Shown here one piece after another: positions 4,625 through 7,599 of a stretch of 7,599 bases of DNA (positions within the stretch are counted from its first letter, which is position 1; the number at the start of each line of letters is the position of its first letter). The stretch covers positions 1 to 7,599 of the forward strand of contig CAKRNX010000108.1 in NCBI GenBank assembly GCA_934371475.1. Reading direction: 5' to 3'. Origin of the DNA: an uncultured Lachnospiraceae bacterium (GTDB taxonomy: Bacteria; Bacillota; Clostridia; Lachnospirales; Lachnospiraceae). The position numbers were made by a program, and so were the translations under genes. The notes beneath the pieces are model-generated. The model was not told where the DNA came from. It ran no database searches and saw only the letters and a list, made by a program, of their open reading frames with translations.

Positions 4625-6109
4625 TTACAGATTGGTGTACCCCATCAGATACTCGTCTACTGCTCTCGCCGCATCTCGGCCTTCGCGGATCGCCCATACG
4701 ACCAGCGACTGGCCTCTGTGCATATCACCTGCGGTAAAGACTCTCGGCACGCTGGTGGCAAATTTGCCGGGCGCCGTATCGACGTTAGTGCGCGGACTCA
4801 GTGCTACTTTAAATGCGTCAGTCACGTACTTCTGTGCACCCAGGAATCCTGCTGCGATCAGCACCAGATCTGCTTTCACTGTCTTTTCCGTGCCTTCCAC
4901 CGGAACCATCATCATCCGTCCGGTATTTTCATCTTTCTGGCTCTTTAACTGCACCAGTTTGGCCTGGCACACCTCACCCTTCTTATTTTTGATAAACTCT
5001 GTCACAGTCGTGGTGTAGATCCGGGGATCATGGCCAAATACGGCGATTGCCTCCTGCTGACCATAATCGGTCTTGCAGATCCTGGGCCATTCCGGCCACG
5101 GGTTGTTCGCCGCTCTGGTATCCGGAGCCTTCGGCATCATCTCCAGCTGAGTCACAGAAGCGGCTCCCAGACGGATCGATGTGCCGACACAGTCATTTCC
5201 CGTATCACCGCCGCCGATAACAATCACATGCTTGTCCTTCGCGGAGATAAATTTGTTATCTCCAAATCCGGAATCAAGCAGACTCTTTGTCGTGGCTTTC
5301 AGAAAATCTACGGCAAAATAGATTCCTTTCGCATCACGGCCCGGCACATTAATATCTCTGGGATTAGATGCACCACAGGCCAGCACAACTGCATCATAGT
5401 CTTTCATCAGGTCTTCGGCCTTTACATTTTCCCCAACGTTGGCATTTGTGACAAACTCTACTCCTTCCGCTTCCATCAGAGCAATTCTGCGGTCGATGAC
5501 TTTTTTGTCCAGCTTCATATTTGGGATACCGTAGCGCAATAAACCACCGATCCGGTCATTCCGCTCAAATACCGTGACCTTATGACCTCTTTTATTCAGC
5601 TGCATGGCGGTTGCCAGTCCGGACGGGCCGGATCCTACGACTGCTACACGCTTGCCGGTGCGCACTTCCGGCGGATTGGGCTGTACCAGTCCTGTGGCAA
5701 ACGCATTTTCGATGATTGCCCGCTCATCCTCTTTGGTCGATACCGGATCTCCGTTCAGGTTGCAGGTACAAGCTTTCTCACACAGAGCCGGGCAGACTCT
5801 GGATGTGAACTCCGGAAAACAGTTCGTCTTGGTCAGACGCTTGTAGGCCATCTCCCAGTTGCCCAGATATACCAGATCATTCCACTCGGGAACCAGGTTG
5901 TTGAGCGGGCATCCTGATGCCATACCGGCAATCATCACGCCTGCCTGACAGAAGGGAACTCCGCAGGCCATACATCTGGCTCCCTGCTCCCTCTGTTTTT
6001 CCAGAGGAAGCGGAATATGAAATTCATTAAAATTTTTAATACGTTCTTTGGGCGCGATTTCTGTGCTCTCTTCGCGCTGATACTCTAAAAATCCAGTTGG
6101 TTTTCCCAT
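4625..6109 (-). CDS. gltD: Glutamate synthase (NADPH-type) small (beta) subunit
   Basis: This subunit takes electrons from NAD(P)H through FAD and iron-sulfur clusters to the large subunit, which forms glutamate from glutamine and 2-oxoglutarate. The 494 residues are full length for GltD. The N-terminal ferredoxin-like domain holds the cysteines for two 4Fe-4S clusters: Cys46, 49, 54, 67 and Cys97, 106, 110, 114/116. The FAD Rossmann motif VAVVGSGPSG is at 155-164, with the Glu182 strand end and GGLLRYGIP (188-196). The NAD(P)H Rossmann motif VIGGGDTG is at 297-304. The C-terminal FAD motif FTAGDMHRGQSLVVWA (458-473) is intact. ATG 6109-6107 is preceded by AGGAGG seven bases upstream, inside the gltB stop region, so translation is probably coupled. 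Related FAD/Fe-S proteins (dihydropyrimidine dehydrogenase N-terminus, NfnB-like) share this layout, but adjacency to gltB settles the assignment. Confidence 0.97.
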   Translation of the reverse strand: MGKPTGFLEYQREESTEIAPKERIKNFNEFHIPLPLEKQREQGARCMACGVPFCQAGVMIAGMASGCPLNNLVPEWNDLVYLGNWEMAYKRLTKTNCFPEFTSRVCPALCEKACTCNLNGDPVSTKEDERAIIENAFATGLVQPNPPEVRTGKRVAVVGSGPSGLATAMQLNKRGHKVTVFERNDRIGGLLRYGIPNMKLDKKVIDRRIALMEAEGVEFVTNANVGENVKAEDLMKDYDAVVLACGASNPRDINVPGRDAKGIYFAVDFLKATTKSLLDSGFGDNKFISAKDKHVIVIGGGDTGNDCVGTSIRLGAASVTQLEMMPKAPDTRAANNPWPEWPRICKTDYGQQEAIAVFGHDPRIYTTTVTEFIKNKKGEVCQAKLVQLKSQKDENTGRMMMVPVEGTEKTVKADLVLIAAGFLGAQKYVTDAFKVALSPRTNVDTAPGKFATSVPRVFTAGDMHRGQSLVVWAIREGRDAARAVDEYLMGYTNL

Positions 6110-6116
6110 GTTTCCG

Positions 6117-6122
6117 CCTCCT
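6117..6122 (-). promoter_or_regulatory. gltD ribosome binding site overlapping the gltB stop codon
   Basis: The minus strand reads TAGGAGGCGGAAACATG. The first three bases are the gltB stop, and the last two of them start the AGGAGG for gltD, with a seven-base spacer. Ribosomes finishing gltB therefore sit on the gltD site, which suits balanced subunit synthesis. Confidence 0.85.
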
Positions 6123-7599
6123 ATTTATTTGCATTTGCGTAAAACGCTTCAATCTGTGCCTGCTCGCTGCTGAGTCCTTTTTCTTCCATCTGGACGATTG
6201 TCATCAGCATTCGCTTGTACTCATGGGGAATGATCTTCTTGAACTTGGGCAGATACTCCTCAAAGTTCTCCAGGATCATTTTTCCTTTCTCGGAATTGGT
6301 GTAGGATACGTGATCCTGTACCATTTCCTTCAGCTCCAGCACATCATATTTGGAGGTCATTTTTTCAATAGAAACCATATTTTTGTTCAGCTTGGTGTAC
6401 AGATCATTATGTTCATCCAGCACATAGGCCACGCCGCCGCTCATACCTGCGGCGAAGTTTTTCCCGGTCTTTCCAAGCACGACAACCCGTCCGCCTGTCA
6501 TATATTCGCAGCCATGATCGCCGCAGCCTTCCACAACAGCTATCGCTCCGGAGTTTCTTACGCAGAATCGCTCGCCGGCCACACCGTTAATATAGGCCTT
6601 ACCGCTGGTAGCTCCGTACAGCGCCACGTTTCCGATAATAATATTTTCATCCTGTTTAAACTGAATGCCCTTGGGCGGATACACAATCAATTTGCCGCCG
6701 GAGAGACCTTTTCCGAAGTAATCATTGCTGTCTCCTATCAGTTCCAGCGTCAGTCCTCTCGGAATGAATGCACCAAAACTCTGTCCGCCTGCACCTTTAC
6801 ACTTTACCAGATAGCTGTCTTCTTCCAGACCTTCCGGATATTTCTTTGTGATCTCAGATCCGAAGATCGTACCCAGCGCCCGGTCTGTATTCTTCACCTC
6901 AATCTCCAGACTTCTCTTCTGACCTTTTTCCAGATACGGAAGCAGCTTTTTAAAGAACACTCTCTCGTCCATCGTCTTTTCCAGCTGAAAATCATAAGCC
7001 TGCTTCGGATCAAAGGTAACACTGGCTCCTTTTTTTGCATACGGATTGTTCAGGATATTGCCCAGGTCAATCTTATATCCTCTGGTATTTTCCATTACTT
7101 CTTTTTTCTTGAGCAGATCGCTCCGTCCCACCATCTCATTCAGTGTGCGGAATCCAAGTTTTGCCATATATTCCCGCAGCTCCTGCGCAATAAACCGCAT
7201 AAAGTTCACTACATACTCCGGTTTGCCGCGGAATCTCTTGCGCAGCTCCGGATTCTGTGTGGCAACACCGACCGGACACGTATCCTGGTTGCAGACTCTC
7301 ATCATGACGCATCCCATCGTTACAAGCGGCGCAGTCGCAAAGCCAAATTCTTCTGCACCCAGCAGTGCTGCAATCGCTACATCACGACCACTCATCAGCT
7401 TACCGTCCGTCTCAATCCGTACCTTGTTTCTCAGGCCATTCATAATCAGCGTCTGATGCGTCTCTGCCAGTCCAAGTTCCCAGGGAAGTCCCGCATTGTG
7501 GATAGAACTCATCGGTGCCGCACCGGTGCCTCCGTCATATCCGGAGATCAGGATGACCTGCGCGCCTGCTTTGGCCACACCGGCTGCAATCGTACCTAC
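6121..7599 (-). CDS. gltB: Glutamate synthase large (alpha) subunit, C-terminal part (N-terminus outside window)
   Basis: The catalytic large subunit hydrolyses glutamine and channels ammonia to an FMN site, where 2-oxoglutarate is aminated and reduced. The window holds the last 492 residues; the family is about 1500, so roughly the final third. The frame is open through base 7599, beginning VGTIAAG. The FMN/2-oxoglutarate barrel is recognised by ISGYDGGTGAAP (18-29 of the fragment). The 3Fe-4S cysteines Cys97, Cys103 and Cys108 have the family spacing C-x5-C-x4-C ending in TCPVGVATQ. The C-terminal GXGXG beta-helix domain follows, with repeats such as GKGLSGGKL, GATSGKAYINGVAGERF and GMSGGVAYVLDE. 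No frameshift or internal stop is visible. The glutaminase domain (class II amidotransferase) would lie outside the window. It forms an operon with gltD, 11 nt downstream. Confidence 0.97.
   Translation of the reverse strand, partial: VGTIAAGVAKAGAQVILISGYDGGTGAAPMSSIHNAGLPWELGLAETHQTLIMNGLRNKVRIETDGKLMSGRDVAIAALLGAEEFGFATAPLVTMGCVMMRVCNQDTCPVGVATQNPELRKRFRGKPEYVVNFMRFIAQELREYMAKLGFRTLNEMVGRSDLLKKKEVMENTRGYKIDLGNILNNPYAKKGASVTFDPKQAYDFQLEKTMDERVFFKKLLPYLEKGQKRSLEIEVKNTDRALGTIFGSEITKKYPEGLEEDSYLVKCKGAGGQSFGAFIPRGLTLELIGDSNDYFGKGLSGGKLIVYPPKGIQFKQDENIIIGNVALYGATSGKAYINGVAGERFCVRNSGAIAVVEGCGDHGCEYMTGGRVVVLGKTGKNFAAGMSGGVAYVLDEHNDLYTKLNKNMVSIEKMTSKYDVLELKEMVQDHVSYTNSEKGKMILENFEEYLPKFKKIIPHEYKRMLMTIVQMEEKGLSSEQAQIEAFYANANK

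Noticed and set aside
5030..5542. Plus-strand open frame of 170 codons opposite gltD
   Set aside because: It mirrors the conserved gltD coding sequence, including the cofactor-binding motifs, and has no motif or start signal of its own.

Overview
The window looks like the chromosome of a low-to-moderate GC Firmicute, most likely a gut Clostridia of the Lachnospiraceae type. The grounds are strong AGGAGG ribosome sites, TTG starts, Gram-positive style sigma-A promoters, a YtqB/MnmM-type tRNA methyltransferase and a two-gene gltBD operon. The taxonomic placement is inference from gene content and style, not from a marker gene. I see no rRNA, tRNA, CRISPR array, insertion sequence or phage gene.

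Left part (1-3640): a carbohydrate-type locus built around a divergent intergenic region. On the minus strand a 368-residue uncharacterised TIM-barrel, glycoside-hydrolase-like protein (2118 to 1012) is followed by a sugar-type ABC transporter substrate-binding protein (871 to the window edge, cut off at its C-terminus). Facing away on the plus strand is a LacI-family regulator (2612-3640). The 493-bp region between them holds a near-consensus minus-strand promoter (TTGACA-17-TATAGT) and a plus-strand promoter (TTGAAA-16-TATACT). ATTTC/GAAAT inverted repeats sit on both, a layout suggesting that one regulator controls its own gene and the transport operon.

Middle (3640-4620): lacI converges on a minus-strand class I methyltransferase of the YtqB/MnmM family (tRNA wobble-uridine modification), with a 12-bp perfect hairpin between the two ends. 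Upstream of the methyltransferase lie two possible promoters and a 9-bp perfect inverted repeat. An intrinsic terminator for the next operon follows.

Right part (4625-7599): the minus-strand gltB-gltD operon for glutamate synthase. The window contains the C-terminal 492 residues of the large subunit and the complete small subunit. They are 11 nt apart, and the gltD ribosome site overlaps the gltB stop codon. The pair transfers the glutamine amide to 2-oxoglutarate in nitrogen assimilation and has no visible functional link to the sugar locus.

The parts most worth a second look are the TIM-barrel protein of unknown activity, the operator-like repeats, and the LacI regulator whose hinge-helix signature is degenerate.
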